Shown one piece after another: positions 10,908 through 21,640 of a stretch of 64,000 bases of DNA. The position numbers and the translations under genes are program-made. Position 1 is the first letter of the stretch, and each line of letters begins with the position of its first letter. Source of the DNA: Choricystis sp. odSpoLacu1. Taxonomy: Eukaryota; Chlorophyta; Trebouxiophyceae. The stretch is taken from the NCBI GenBank assembly GCA_958009055.1, contig OY253654.1, positions 930,001-994,000 of the forward strand, given 5' to 3'. The notes beneath the pieces are model-generated. The model ran no database searches and had not been told where the DNA came from. It saw nothing but the letters and a program-made list of their open reading frames with translations.

Positions 10908-12266
10908 ATGCGCCGCACCCACGCCACCGCGCTGGTTCTGCTGGCGCTGGCGGCCGCAGGGGCGGCCGCCTTGCCGGTGTTTGGCGCGCGCGCGCGGCGC
11001 CGCCGTCGCCGGCCACCCGCGTCAAAACGGTGAGAAGGGTTGGTGGTTGGTGTGTGCGTGTGGTACAGGGACGCGCACGCACAACGCACGGAGGCATTCG
11101 GGGTGAAAAAGGGGGAGAGGCGCGGGCGGCGGTCGCCAAAAGGCACGCAGGAAGGCCGCACGCCCCCGCTCGATGGCGTGTGCTCCCTCTCTCTCGGACC
11201 CACCCCACCCACCACCACACCCCAGGCCCTGCACAAAGCCACCAACGGCGCGCTGTTCCCCACGCCCGCCTCGCTGCGCGCCGCGCGCAAGGCCGCGATT
11301 CGGGTGGAGATCGCGGAAGAAAACGACTGGAAGACGGACCTGGTGTTGGGGGCGATCCTTCCCGCCCACCTCCGCGCCCGCCTACCCCGCGTCGTGGTGG
11401 CGTGGGCGCGCAACTATCTGGCGTGCATGGCCATTTACTTCGGGCTGGGAGGTGAAAGAAGAGAGAGGGAAGGGTTTGGGGGTGGACAACGCGAGTTGCG
11501 ACGAAACAAACAAAAACAAAAACCAACCCTCCCCACACCACCAACCCATCCAGCCGCCTGGTGTTACTACATCTACTACGTCTTTGGCGCCACTTTGTTC
11601 AAACCGGGCACCATCCCCCCTCGCTCCGCCGTCTTTGAACAGATTCGGGTCGCGTCCGTCGCGATGCCGCTTTACGCCGCCCTGCCGTCCATCGTGGAGG
11701 CCGCCGCTGAGTCCGGGTACACGGCCGCCGTGTCCCGGGTGTCCGATTTGGGCGTTGGGGGCTATTTCGCGTCATTTGTCATGTACATGACGTGGGTCGA
11801 GTTTGGCGTCTACTGGATGCACCGCGGCCTCCACGACGTCAAAGCAGGGTACCGCCTGCTCCACCACACCCACCACAAGTACAACAAGGAGCACACCCTG
11901 TCTCCGTTTGCGGGGCTGGCGTTCAACGCGATTGACGGCATTCTGCAGGCGCTGCCGTACGCGGTAGGTCTCCTGTTCATCCCCGTGCACTTTTTCACGC
12001 ACGAACTGCTCCTCTTTCTGACCGCCATCTGGACCGCCTCCATCCACGACTGCCTGGATGCGGGGCTGACTCCCATCATGGGGGCGGGGTACCACACGAT
12101 TCACCACACCACGTACCGCCACAATTATGGACACTACTTCACCTACATGGACGGCCTGTTTGGCAGCCTGGTGACGCCGGACGAGTATGCGAGGGGGGAG
12201 GGCAAGGGCAAGGCTTTGGGAGGGAGAGGGTGGGTGAAAAAGGAAAAACAAACATACAAACAATGA
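10908..12266 (+). CDS. Delta7-sterol C5(6)-desaturase (fatty acid hydroxylase superfamily)
   Basis: The core exons are 11226-11451 and 11554-12266. The product has the three histidine boxes of membrane di-iron sterol desaturases (HRGLH, HHTHH, HTIHH), several hydrophobic segments, and the conserved text TLSPFAGLAF, DGILQA and MGAGYHTIHHTTY typical of plant STE1/ERG3. It introduces the C5 double bond of sterols in the endoplasmic reticulum. A likely first exon begins with the ATG at 10908 (Leu/Ala-rich hydrophobic stretch followed by an Arg cluster), but its obvious GTGAGA donor at 11030 leaves the wrong phase for the next exon; a GTGTTT donor at 10977 would be in phase. The first exon boundary is therefore unresolved. 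A basic tail of about 25 residues follows the family's usual end. Confidence 0.88.
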
Positions 12267-12563
12267 TCCCCTCTTTCTTTGATTCCTCTTTCTTTCGTTT
12301 TGGGTTGTGTTCTGTTTCTGTGTGTGTGTGTGTGTGGAGGGGAGTTTTTGAGTTTGGAGATTGTAGAATCCACGCGCGACACGAGAGAGGGAGAGAGGTT
12401 TGCCCGCGCGACGGGCCGGGGCAACGCCGGCCGTTGCTGTCGCGTCAAAGCTCATTTTGTTTTGCCTCTGCCGCCGCGCGGGGAGGAGTGCCCACGTCTC
12501 TCGCCCTCTCCCACGCTTGATAGCCTCTTCTCCTAGCCCTTCCCTTCCCACCCACACACACCA

Positions 12564-13911
12564 ATGGACGCCGCCGACGCCCTGGCCGCCGTCCAACCGC
12601 CGCACCTGCTCTTCCTGGCGGGGGCGGGGCGTGAACAGCGGCGCAAGCTGTTCATCACCAACCCGTCCCGCAGCGAGAGACTGGCGTTCAAGGTGAGGGC
12701 AGTGAGAGGGTGGGAGGGCAGGGAGGGAGAGCGTGGATGGTCGTGGGCAGGCCCTTGCGTGTTTTCGGCGGCAGCCCAATTCTCCTCCCCTGTTCCACGC
12801 CGGATGTCGCGGCGGTTGGTGGTCGACCGCTGGTCGTGGTGGCGCACAAGCATGCCAACCACACATGGCTGGACGGTGACCGCCAAAAAACGGGGGCGCC
12901 AGGTCGGCAGACGGGGGGAGGCCGCAACATGGCCCGGGCACGTCGGGGAGCACCCCTTCTCTCGCGTGCCCTCACAAGACGCCCCCTCCCCAACTCCCAG
13001 GTCCGCACCAACGCCCCCGACCGTGTCTCCGTGGACGTCGCCGCTGGCGTGGTGGAGCCCCGCTGCACGCGGGCGGTGCGCGTGTTCTGGAGTGATGGCG
13101 ACAAAGCACACGCCCCCGCCGCCGCGACGGGCGACGTCGTCGTCGTCTCGTCCCGCCGCCTGCCGGCCGGCACCCCCCTGCCCGAGGCTGCCGCCGCCGC
13201 TTTGCTGGGGCGGGGGGTGGGGGAGGCCGCCCCCGACGCCGTGCTGCCGGTGGTGGCGCTGCCGCGGTGTGGCGACGCGGACGGCGCGGCGGCGCGCTTG
13301 CGGGCTGCAGCCACTGCCGCCGGCTCGCCCGCTGCCTCCGCGTCCCTCATCCGCGCCCTGGTGGATGTGCTGTACTGTGAGGGCGTCGTCAACGCTGAAG
13401 GCGCGGTGCTGGCGGCGGGGGCGGCGGCACTGGCGCTGGCTGATGGTGGTGGCAAGGCGCCGGCAGCAGCCGCGTGCTCTGCTCGCCCAGTGACTCCAGA
13501 CGGTCCCCCGGCCCCCATCACGCCGGGCGCGTCCCCCGACGGCGTGCGGGTGACCCCGTCCCCGCTGGAGGCGGCGGGGGCCGCCACAGCGGACGACGTG
13601 GCTGATGAGGTGAGTTTTGTTTTGTTTTGGGGGGGGGAATGATTTTTTGGTTGGTGGCTGCTCACACACACTCACCCCACCTCCCTGTTCCCTTCCCTCA
13701 GCTGCTCACGTGCCTGGACCGGTTGACCGCCACCATGCACGCCGCCCGGTGTGGCGCCCCCAAGCCCGTCGCCGCGTCTGGCGGCAGCGCGGCGACAGCG
13801 ACGACTCCTGTCGCCGCCGCGCCCGCGCCCGCGCCGACCACGCCTGTCGAGCCTGAACCCGTGGCCGACCGCGTCAAGTTCTTCGACTCGCTGTTTTCGT
13901 ACACGGCGTGA
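12564..13911 (+). CDS. MSP/VAP-domain protein without a membrane anchor
   Basis: Exons 12564-12692, 13001-13609 and 13702-13911 give 315 residues with all junctions in phase 0. The first 80 residues match the major sperm protein domain of VAPs: a Leu/Phe-rich strand, LFITNPS, LAFKVRTNAPDRVSV, then an aromatic strand VRVFW. VAPs recruit FFAT-motif proteins at ER contact sites. The rest is Ala/Pro-rich linker, and the protein ends KFFDSLFSYTA, with no C-terminal hydrophobic helix. Most VAPs are tail-anchored, so this is either a soluble MSP protein or one that lost the anchor. The region 13240-13480 is Ala-rich and may form helix. Confidence 0.8.
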
Positions 13912-14565
13912 GAGAGAGGGAGAGAGGCATTGGGGGAGGTGTGGATGTCCCAACGTTTTTTTTACGGTGAAACCAACGGCTTTGTTTTGTCAAGGGGGCG
14001 TGTTTTCACACACGGCTCCCGGTGGTGCGTGTGTTTGTTTTCGTTGAGATGTTGAGACTCGTGCAAAATCTCAACGTTGTGAGAGAGGGAGTGAGAGAGA
14101 AAGAGGGACGAGTCTATGTTTTTTTTGGGGGGGCGTCAGTGCGTTTAAAAGGAGCGTTCGTTGTGTCACAAAGACGCGCGCGGTTTTTGCGTGTGCCGCG
14201 CACCTCGCGAAGAGTGCGTCTGGGCGCCGCTCTCTGAAAAGAGGCGTGAAACGAAAAAGAGTTGGAAAGGAAAAAACATGGGAAATCAGGCACCTAGGCA
14301 AGAGTGAAGGAAAAAAACAGGCAAAACACGATGGGAAAGGAGGGAGGGGCGCACGCGCGCGCGCGGGTGTGTGGGCGGTCGCGAAAACACGGTCGCGAAA
14401 ACACAATGAAACAAAAAAAAGGGAGGAAAACAAAATTGTCCGAGCGATGTCACGAACTCTCACTCACTTGGCCCCCACCGAGTCCTCAAACTCGAGCTCG
14501 CTCTCCTCAAACACCGTGTGCGCTGTTGATACACCCCTCACACCTCACCCACCCACCCACACACA
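13912..14565. other. Convergent intergenic region with tandem repeat
   Basis: Lies between the MSP gene (+) and MFS1 (-). It includes a 14-bp direct duplication (GGTCGCGAAAACAC, twice, near 14378-14405), purine-rich tracts, and a short minus-strand frame at 14522-14464 that would read a plausible acidic C-terminus (EESELEFEDSVGAK, then stop). That frame could be a last exon of MFS1, but no donor in the right phase was found. Confidence 0.5.
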
Positions 14566-17110
14566 TCACCACCAGGCGACGACCCCCGGCGACGACCCCC
14601 GGCGGTGGGCGGACCCATCCTTGAAGGAGGGGTCGCGGGATGCCGCGTCGCCGACGCGCGCCGCGGCGGCCGCTTCCGCTGCGATGCGGGCAGCCAGGTC
14701 GGTCGCGTACTGTTCATCCCGGTCGATCGTCCAGTAGAGGCCACAGAACGCAAAGAAGCAGATGACCCAGGGAACGATCATCATGACGAGCATGGCGTTG
14801 GCCAGGGCGCGCGCGTTGCCCGCGATGACGGACGGAGGGGTGTCGTCCGCGTACTTGAGCGTGCCTTTAAACCCAAACACGGGGGTCAGTGCGCCCACAA
14901 TGGGGTTGGCCAGCGACCCAATCGCCGTCTCAAACGCGCGGTCAAACGCGTAGATGGAGGAGCGCAGCTGCTCGGGCACGACTTGGGAGAAGATGGCGGA
15001 GTTGTTGGTGCCGCACCACGAGATCATCAGCCCCGCGGCAAAGAAGACGGGAGCGTAAATGCCGAGCAGGCCATTCGCCGAGTCGGGCGCGCCCGTGCCC
15101 ATGGGCAGCCACTTAAGGGTGACGAGGGTGGCGGGAATCGAGACGGCGACCGAAAACTGGTTGACCGCGACGCGACCGCGGTTGCCGAAACGACGGTGGG
15201 CGGCGTCGCCAAACACGCCGCCCAGGGCGGAGCCGATGGCGCAGCCCAGGGAGAAAGCGGACGCGACGAGGCCGGCCTTGAAGTCGGAGAAGCCTTGGGT
15301 TTGCAGGTAGAGCGTCGAAAAGCCCATGGCCGTCCAGGGCATGGATCCCGCGATGCCCTGCAGCACGATGATGACAAACGTGGGCACGCACAGGACGAGC
15401 TTGAGGTCGCGCCACATGGAGGCCAGGCGGGCGCTCGCCCACGTGAGGAAGGGGGCGTCGGCTTCAGCGTCGGCGGTGGCGTCGGCCAGGGCCAGCGCGC
15501 GGCGGCGCTTCTTCTCCGCGGCACGGGGGTCGGTGGCGGCCAGCAGCACAAAGCCGGCGCCCGCCAGGGAGACGCCACCCACCAGGAGGAAGGCAAAGCG
15601 CCAGCCGGGGATGGCGCCGATGGTTTTGCCGCCGATCGAGGTGGAAAAGAAGGAGACCGCCATGGAACCCAGGGACGAAATCATGTACAGCACACCGAAA
15701 GCAGAGCCACGCTTGGAGCGGCCATGGGCATCGGCAATCAGGGACTGGACAGACGGAATGATCAGCGACAGCCCGATGCCGTTGAACACAGCAAACCCAA
15801 ACGCTTGGTGAATGTTGGTCATCAGGCCCATAGCAATGGTGGCCAGGCCCCATAGGATGGCGCCCACGGCGATGACGTGCACCCGGTTGAACCTGTCGCC
15901 CGCGATGCCGGAGAAGGGGGCGACCGCGGCTTGGGTGAGGGAACGCGAGAGCTGGATGTTGGCCAGGCCACGCGGGTCGGTCGCAAAAGCAGCGCCGAGG
16001 AATTTATACACAGCGGGCAGGATGGACTCATCGCCACGCTCGATGATGAACAGGACGTTGACGGAGATCATGGTCCACAGGCGGCGCGCGTTGGAGGTGA
16101 AGGGGAGGTTGTCCTGTGGGTTGAATGGTGGGTGGGTTTGGGGGAGAGGGGCGTCAGTGTGTGTGTGTGCGTTGTGTGTGTGCAGGGACTGGTGTGGTCC
16201 CCTCCATCGCCACAGGGGGGGAGGAGAGGGACACACACACGGGGGTGTTTGGTTGTGTGGCGGCCCGCGGTCCGCGCGCCTCGTCGCAAGACGGCGTGCT
16301 GCATCCCTCTCTCTCTCTCCTCCCTCTCTCTCGCTTCCCCTCCTCTCCGCACTACGCACAGTGCCGGCTTGCTCCACCGCCTCCACCGCCACCTCGGACA
16401 GTGCCGAGAGGGACAGGTTGGACACGCTGCGCCGCATTGTGGAGCAGGGGCGGGGGCGCGCGCGCGCGCGGGGGTGGTGGGCGCGGCGGTTGGTTGGCGG
16501 CGGCCGCGGCAGCGGGGTGGGAGGGATGCGCGTGGAGTGGCGAGCGGGGCGTGGGGGTCTCGCGTGCGGTTGGGGTGGGGAGGGGCACACACGACGCGCG
16601 GCCCAGAAAAGCCTCGCACGAATAAAAGAGTGTCAGCGCGAGGGGAATAGGCTGGCAGCCGTCGTCGGAGGGGTAAGTGGGGACCGCCCCCTCGATCCCT
16701 CCCTGCCTCGTTGGCCGCGCCACCGCCAACCCACAACCGCCAACTGCTCCGTGGGGGGGCAGGCGGGGTGTGGTGGGGGCGGGGGCGGCGGGGGGCCGGG
16801 GGGGGGAGCGAAAAAGCGTCCGCTGGCGACTGATGCGACCCCTCTCTGGCAGTCCCCTCCAGGCCGCGCGCACCGCCCGCACCGCCCGCTTCTGCCTCGT
16901 ACGTGTGTGTGATAATGTTGAGTCGCGTCCAAGATGGGAGGTGGGGCAGGCGGGGGCGCGGGGGCGGGGCGAGGCGGCCCCATCTGTTGCCACAAGGTCC
17001 CACCACACAACACTCACCGAACCGTGCGACGCGGCGCCGGCTTTGGACTCCCCGCCAGCCTCCAGCTTGGGGGAGGATGCGGGAGCATCGGGGGACGTGG
17101 AGACGGCCAT
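14566..17110 (-). CDS. Major facilitator transporter, Spinster-like (MFS1)
   Basis: The main exon is 16113-14566 (516 codons) and encodes most of a 12-helix MFS protein. The loop-2 motif GDRFNR, the pattern AFGVLYMISSLGS and the helix-11-region WCGTNNSAIF match Spinster-like transporters. The 5' end is less certain. An exon 16437-16360 (ATG in CACAATG context, 26 codons, phase 0) joins cleanly. An upstream exon 17110-17018 encodes MAVSTSPDAPASSPK, which resembles the first exon of the paralogue at 23800, so it is probably the true start, although its phase does not fit the 16437 exon directly. Substrate is unknown; animal Spinsters move lysolipids and sphingosine-1-phosphate. A tandem GACGACCCCCGG duplication lies in the last codons. 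Confidence 0.85.
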
Positions 17111-17350
17111 TGTGGGGGGGGGGCGGGAGGTGCCGGGGGGGTGTTTTCGGGCGCCCGAAACAGAATACGAGGCGAAAAGAGTGACCTGTCCTGCTTTTTT
17201 CTCTCGCTTTTATTGCGGTGCCGACGGTCCCCCACCTCCCCCCCGGAGAGACCGTGAGGGACCGTGGCGCGTGTATGAAAGGTGGGGGCAGGTTCCAGCC
17301 TATTACAAGCAGGTGCCGTCTTTCCCCTCGTCCCCCCCACCACCCAAACA

Positions 17351-17383
<33 letters not shown>

Positions 17384-17476
17384 CCGCGTTGGGACGGGGG
17401 TGCGCAATCATCCCTCTTTTTATGTTACGCGTGTGGCCTCCGGCCAAACACCTCTCTCTCTCTCTCTCCCTCCCTC
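17111..17476. other. Intergenic region with CT repeats
   Basis: Lies between the 3' end of EF-hand gene 1 and the start of MFS1, both minus strand. It holds two CT-repeat blocks (about 17351-17381 and 17453-17468). No gene seen; it likely carries the 3' UTR of one gene and the promoter of the other. Confidence 0.55.
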
Positions 17477-19351
17477 TCACTTGGCCGGCTCCGGCTCGCC
17501 CGCCTTGGTGATGTTGGCGACAGCGCTGGCACCCGCTGTGCGGGGCGCCCCCCCCGCCGCCGCCGCGCGCGGGGGCAGCGTGTCGGCCGCCCACAGCGAG
17601 TAGCCGACACGGTCGAGGGCACCTTTGCCGGAGACGTCGTAGCGCGTGACGTCGGCGGTCGCTTGCGCGTCGGTCAGTTTGACCGGTGCTTCACCCGCTT
17701 GTTTAGGCACATCGGCCGCCAGCTTGGTCAACGCTTTGGCGTCGACGTCCCCCTTTTTGACGCCTGCTGCTTTGGCTCTGTCCTCGTGCGAGACAGCATT
17801 CGCAGCATCCAGTTCAGCGGCCGCCTGGTCGTAAGAGAGAGTGCCGTTTTTACCCGCGATTTTCTTGAACGCGGCGCGCGCCCTCGCAGCGCCCTCACCC
17901 AGGGCAGCCTCGGGGACGACCTCTGTTTCATTGATGCGGCCGTTGCCGTCCGCGTCCAGGGCGGAAGCCACCAATTTGAAGCTGGGGCGCGCGTTGCGCG
18001 ACAGTGCTTCGGCCGACGTGTCGTCAAACAATGCCTCCGCCTCCTCCCGGTCCAGCAGGCCGTCGCCGTCCCACCCATACACGCGCAAGATGGTGGCTGC
18101 ATCCATGGGGGCGGCCAGAGGGAGCCAGGGTTGAGTGCCCTCGGGCGTGCCCGGGTGCGTAAAGGGGAGTGGCTGAGCCATCTCCTCAGACGACACGCGC
18201 CCACTGCCGTCCGTGTCGGCCGCCAGGAAGAAGGCGGTGACGGCGTCGGCGACGCCGGACCGTTCGGCTGAGGGGTGGGGAGGGGGTGGGGGTGGGGTGT
18301 GTGTGCGGTTTTGCCGTCTCTCTTCCACGCCCACCACCCAGACACGCGCGCTGCGTGTGTGTGTGTCGTTGGCGAGGGAGTGGGAAAGCAAAACCTAAAA
18401 AAAAAAAAAACTCACCCGCCGAAACATTCATCGCCGCCGCGCCCGCCCCCGCCACCCGGTCAAACAGGCGCGTGACGGACGCGGGCACAGTCGCGTCCGT
18501 CGTGTTGGTGCCCTTGGGCGCGTCGCGCTGGGCGTAGGCCAGGTATTCCTGCTGGGTCACTTCACCGTCTCCGTTTTCATCAGCGAGCGCAAACATCAAC
18601 GCGGTGCGGTTGGCCGCCAGCGCGGCCAGCGTGGCCTTGGACAAGGGCGCGTTGCCTGAAATGTTGAACGCGGTTTTGACGCGGGCGGTCTCTGCATCGG
18701 TCAACGGTTTGTGGCGCACAACGCGGGGGGCCAGGCTGGTGGCAGCAGCTGCCAGCTGGGACGCGGGCAGGCCATCCTTGCCAGCGCCCTTGCGCTTGAG
18801 TGCAGCCGTCGCGGCCGCATCAGCCGCAAACGATGACACCGGGTGCGGCGTGTACGCTTTGGCGCGGTCCTTCTCGTTGTCTTCGTCGTCTTCAGCGTTG
18901 CCCTTCTTTTTCGTCGCGGTCGGCGTGCCCGCCGCAGTCGCCGCCTTCTTGGCAGCCTTCTCGCGCCTCTCCTCGGCTTCATGCTCTTCGTGCGACTGGG
19001 CCTTGCCGCCAGCCGCGACCGTGGCCGCCTTTTCGCGGCGCTCTTCTTCTTCTTCTGTCTCGGCGGCCCGTTTTTTGGCGGGGGTCGGCGGGGAGGCGGC
19101 CTTGGGGGCGACAGCAGCCGCAGCCGGGGCGGAGGCCACGGTGGCGGTGTCCTGAGCCACAGCGAGGATGGCGACTGGTGGAGTGGGAGGGGGTGGGAGG
19201 GAGAGGGTTGGAATGCGGTGGGTAGGTCGGGGAGAGCAGGCGACATGCCGGGCCGGGGAAGCTAGCCGAGGCATTTCTCCCCCTCACCCTCTCCCTCTCT
19301 CCACTCACTTGACGCCGCCGCCAGGCACAGCAGCAGGTAGGTGGAGCGCAT
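17477..19351 (-). CDS. Secreted EF-hand protein 1
   Basis: Exons 19351-19309, 19174-18416 and 18267-17477 give 530 residues. The first exon encodes a hydrophobic signal peptide (MRSTYLLLCLAAAS). A Glu/Lys/Arg/Ala-rich segment with repeated ERREKA follows, probably charged helix. Calcium-binding loops are visible: DENGDGEVTQQE, DTDGSGRVSSEE, GWDGDGLLDREE and DADGNGRINETE, about four EF-hands spread over the C-terminal two thirds. Several NxT/NxS sites fit a secretory or ER-lumen protein. The C-terminus is not an ER-retention signal. It shares domain order and phrases (RYDVSGKGALDRVGYSLWA-like) with the adjacent gene at 19587-21150, so the two are tandem duplicates. No named family was recognised; a calcium sensor or buffer of the secretory pathway is a reasonable inference. 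Confidence 0.85.
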
Positions 19352-19586
19352 TGTGGGGCAGGTTTGAGGAGAGGAGGGCAGAGGGAGGAGGCGGGGAGCA
19401 GAGACACGTGCTCTCCGTCGTTTCTTCGTCGAGAGAGTGAAGCGTCCGCGCGCCTCTCTTTTTTCATTTTCATCCAGCCTGGAGGCAAAACACGTCGTCA
19501 CACGTCTTTACACACACGGCCGCGCGCGTCTCAGCGCGCGCGCACGCAGCGCCAATACTTAGATGGGAAGGTAAAAACACACACTC

Positions 19587-21150
19587 TCACGCCGCCGCCG
19601 CGGGCGCGGGCGCGGCCGCCACCGCGCCCGCCGGCGCGTCGGCCGCCGGCGCAGGCGCCGTCGCGTTGCGGGGCACCGGCACCAGGCGCCCCGCCGCGCC
19701 CGCCGCGCCAGCGGAGCGAGGAGGCAGGTTGTCTTGAGCCCAGAGGGTGGCAGCCACGCGGTCGAGCCCATTCTTGCCAGCAATGTCGTAGCGAGCAACC
19801 GCTTTCTCGGCAGCCTCCTTGGTCAGGCCCAGCTTGGGTTCACCCTCTTGGGGCGGCAGCTCGTCTCCCGCTTTCTGGACGGAGGCGGCATCGAATTCGC
19901 CGCGTTTCGCGCCGAATTTCTTGCGGCGGTCGTCAAACTGGCCCTTGTTGTAGTTGTCCAGTTCGGCGGCCGCGTCATCATAGTTGACAGTGTCCTTGCC
20001 CTTGGACGCGCGCTTGAACGCTTCGCGGGCTTTCTTGGCGCCGTCACCCTCCGCGTCGTCGGGCACGACCTCCGATTCGGTGATGGACAGATCGCCGTTG
20101 GCATCCAGAGACGAAGCGATCAATTTGAAGGCGGGGCGCGCGTTTTTGGACAGGGACGCAGACGAAGTGTCCGCCCACAGCTGCGCCAGCTGGTCCTTGG
20201 TCAGCGTGTTGTTTTTGCCGTACACACGCGTGACGGTCCCCGCGTCCATGTGTTTCGCCATCGGCACCCACACCAGCTTGCCGTCCGCGTCAGACGTGGA
20301 GGCGGGCATGGGGGCGGACAACTCTTCCTCGGTGATGACGCCGTTGCCATCCGCATCCGCCGCCAGGAACAGGGCGGTCGCGCCGTCGGCGATGCCGGCA
20401 GCGTCAGCTTGGGTGACGTTGAAGGATTTGGCACCCGGGCCCGCCACCTTGTCAAACAGCACCTGCACGGAGGAAGGGATGGTGGCGTTCACAGCAGTCG
20501 CGTTGGCGGTGGCGCCCCGGGCGTCGCGGCGGGCAAAGGCCACGTACTCTTCGGGCGTCACTTCGCCGTCCTCGTTCGCGTCGGCCATCGCGAAAAACAG
20601 GCCGGTCGCGTCATCCGCAATCGCCTTCAGCTGGCCGCGCGACAGGTGGTCGCCGGTGATGTTGTACTTGGTTTTCACGCGGTCCTCCTCGGCGGTGGTC
20701 AACGGTTTCTGGTGCACGACATTCGGCTGCAGCGCGGCCACCACAGCCGGCAGCTGGGCAACCGGCAGGCCCTCCTTCTTGGCGCCCTGGCGGCGCAGGG
20801 CGGCGTCCACGACGGTCGTGGTGTCGGCTTTGGCGGCGGCTTTGGCGGGGGCGGGGGCCGCAGCAGCGGCCGCGGGTTTCGCGGCAGCGGCCTCGGTGGC
20901 TGGCACGGCGACGGCCACCGTTTCTTCCGCCACGCAGAGGGCAGCTGTGTGAGAGTGAAATGGGTGGAATGGGGGTGGAGAGAGGGTCAGAGCGGGGCGG
21001 GAGGCGCCAACCACCGCGCGGCGGCGCGACACGCAAGGTCGGCATTGAGCGGAGCGATCGGGACGCATTCCGGACGCGCGGTCGCCCCCTTTGTCCAATT
21101 GGATACGCACCGCAGGCCAGCAGCGCGGCGCAGATGAAGGACGCGCGCAT
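19587..21150 (-). CDS. Secreted EF-hand protein 2
   Basis: Exons 21150-21111 and 20944-19587 give 465 residues. The split first exon encodes a signal peptide (MRASFICAALLACAALCVA). An Ala-rich linker follows, then EF-hand loops DANEDGEVTPEE, DADGNGVITEEE, a degenerate YGKNNTLTKDQ and DANGDLSITESE. The last has Leu where the sixth-position Gly is usual, so it may not bind calcium. Conserved blocks KPLTTAEEDRVKTKYNI, SKNARPAFKLIAS and RYDIAGKNGLDRVAATLWA align with the neighbouring paralogue. The C-terminal 40 residues are Ala/Pro-rich. It lacks the charged Glu/Lys segment of its neighbour. The donor of intron 1 is GTGCGT. Expected location is the secretory pathway or cell surface; function unknown. 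Confidence 0.86.
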
Positions 21151-21640
21151 GGAGGTGTGTGGTTGGGGGGAGAGAGGGGGCAGAAAAGTCGCGCGGAGGA
21201 GAGGGTGCGACAAAAGAGGAGTGGGTGTGTCGGCTAGCGCGCGCCGGCCGATAGAGAGTGGGGGACCTCGCTTTTTGGGGTGCCCGACCCCGCTCTCTGT
21301 CTTCCGTCCGCGTCCAGCCGTTGTGTTTTTCATGTGTGCCCTTATTTTGGGCGGCTTTTACACAGCAGCAACACGCGCCGAGCAAAACACACACTCTCAC
21401 TCTCTCTCTTGTTTCCTCCAGCGCTCACACAGGAGGGGGCGCGGGGGGGGGGGGGGGGGGGGGCGGGCACGCCCTCTCTCAATCGCCCAAAGCAAAGCAA
21501 AAGGGTAGTAAGTGTTTTTTTTTTTTTGGGGGGGAGGGGGGGAGGATAGAGTCGGGGCCAAGGGCGGAAAACAATCAGAGAAAAAAAAATGCAGACGCGA
21601 GGAAGAAAAAAGGTTCAACCCCCACCCACATCACTCTCTT
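21151..21640. other. Intergenic region with poly-G tract
   Basis: No gene seen between the start of EF-hand gene 2 and the stop of MFS2 (both minus). It holds a run of 21 G at 21443-21463, a T run followed by a G run near 21514-21530 and purine-rich sequence. Confidence 0.6.

Noticed and set aside
11772..12953. Long minus-strand open frame opposite the sterol desaturase
   Set aside because: It mirrors the real gene and follows its codon pattern in reverse; GC-rich genomes produce many such antisense frames.
14605..15855. Long plus-strand open frame opposite MFS1
   Set aside because: It is Gly/Arg/His-rich without motifs and is the complement of conserved membrane helices.
17353..17381. CT repeat as a transposon footprint
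   Set aside because: Simple dinucleotide repeats are common across the window, with no target-site duplication or terminal inverted repeats.
19734..21137. Plus-strand open frame of 467 codons opposite EF-hand gene 2
   Set aside because: The minus strand shows a signal peptide and EF-hands; the plus frame is Gly/Arg/His-rich with no recognisable domain.
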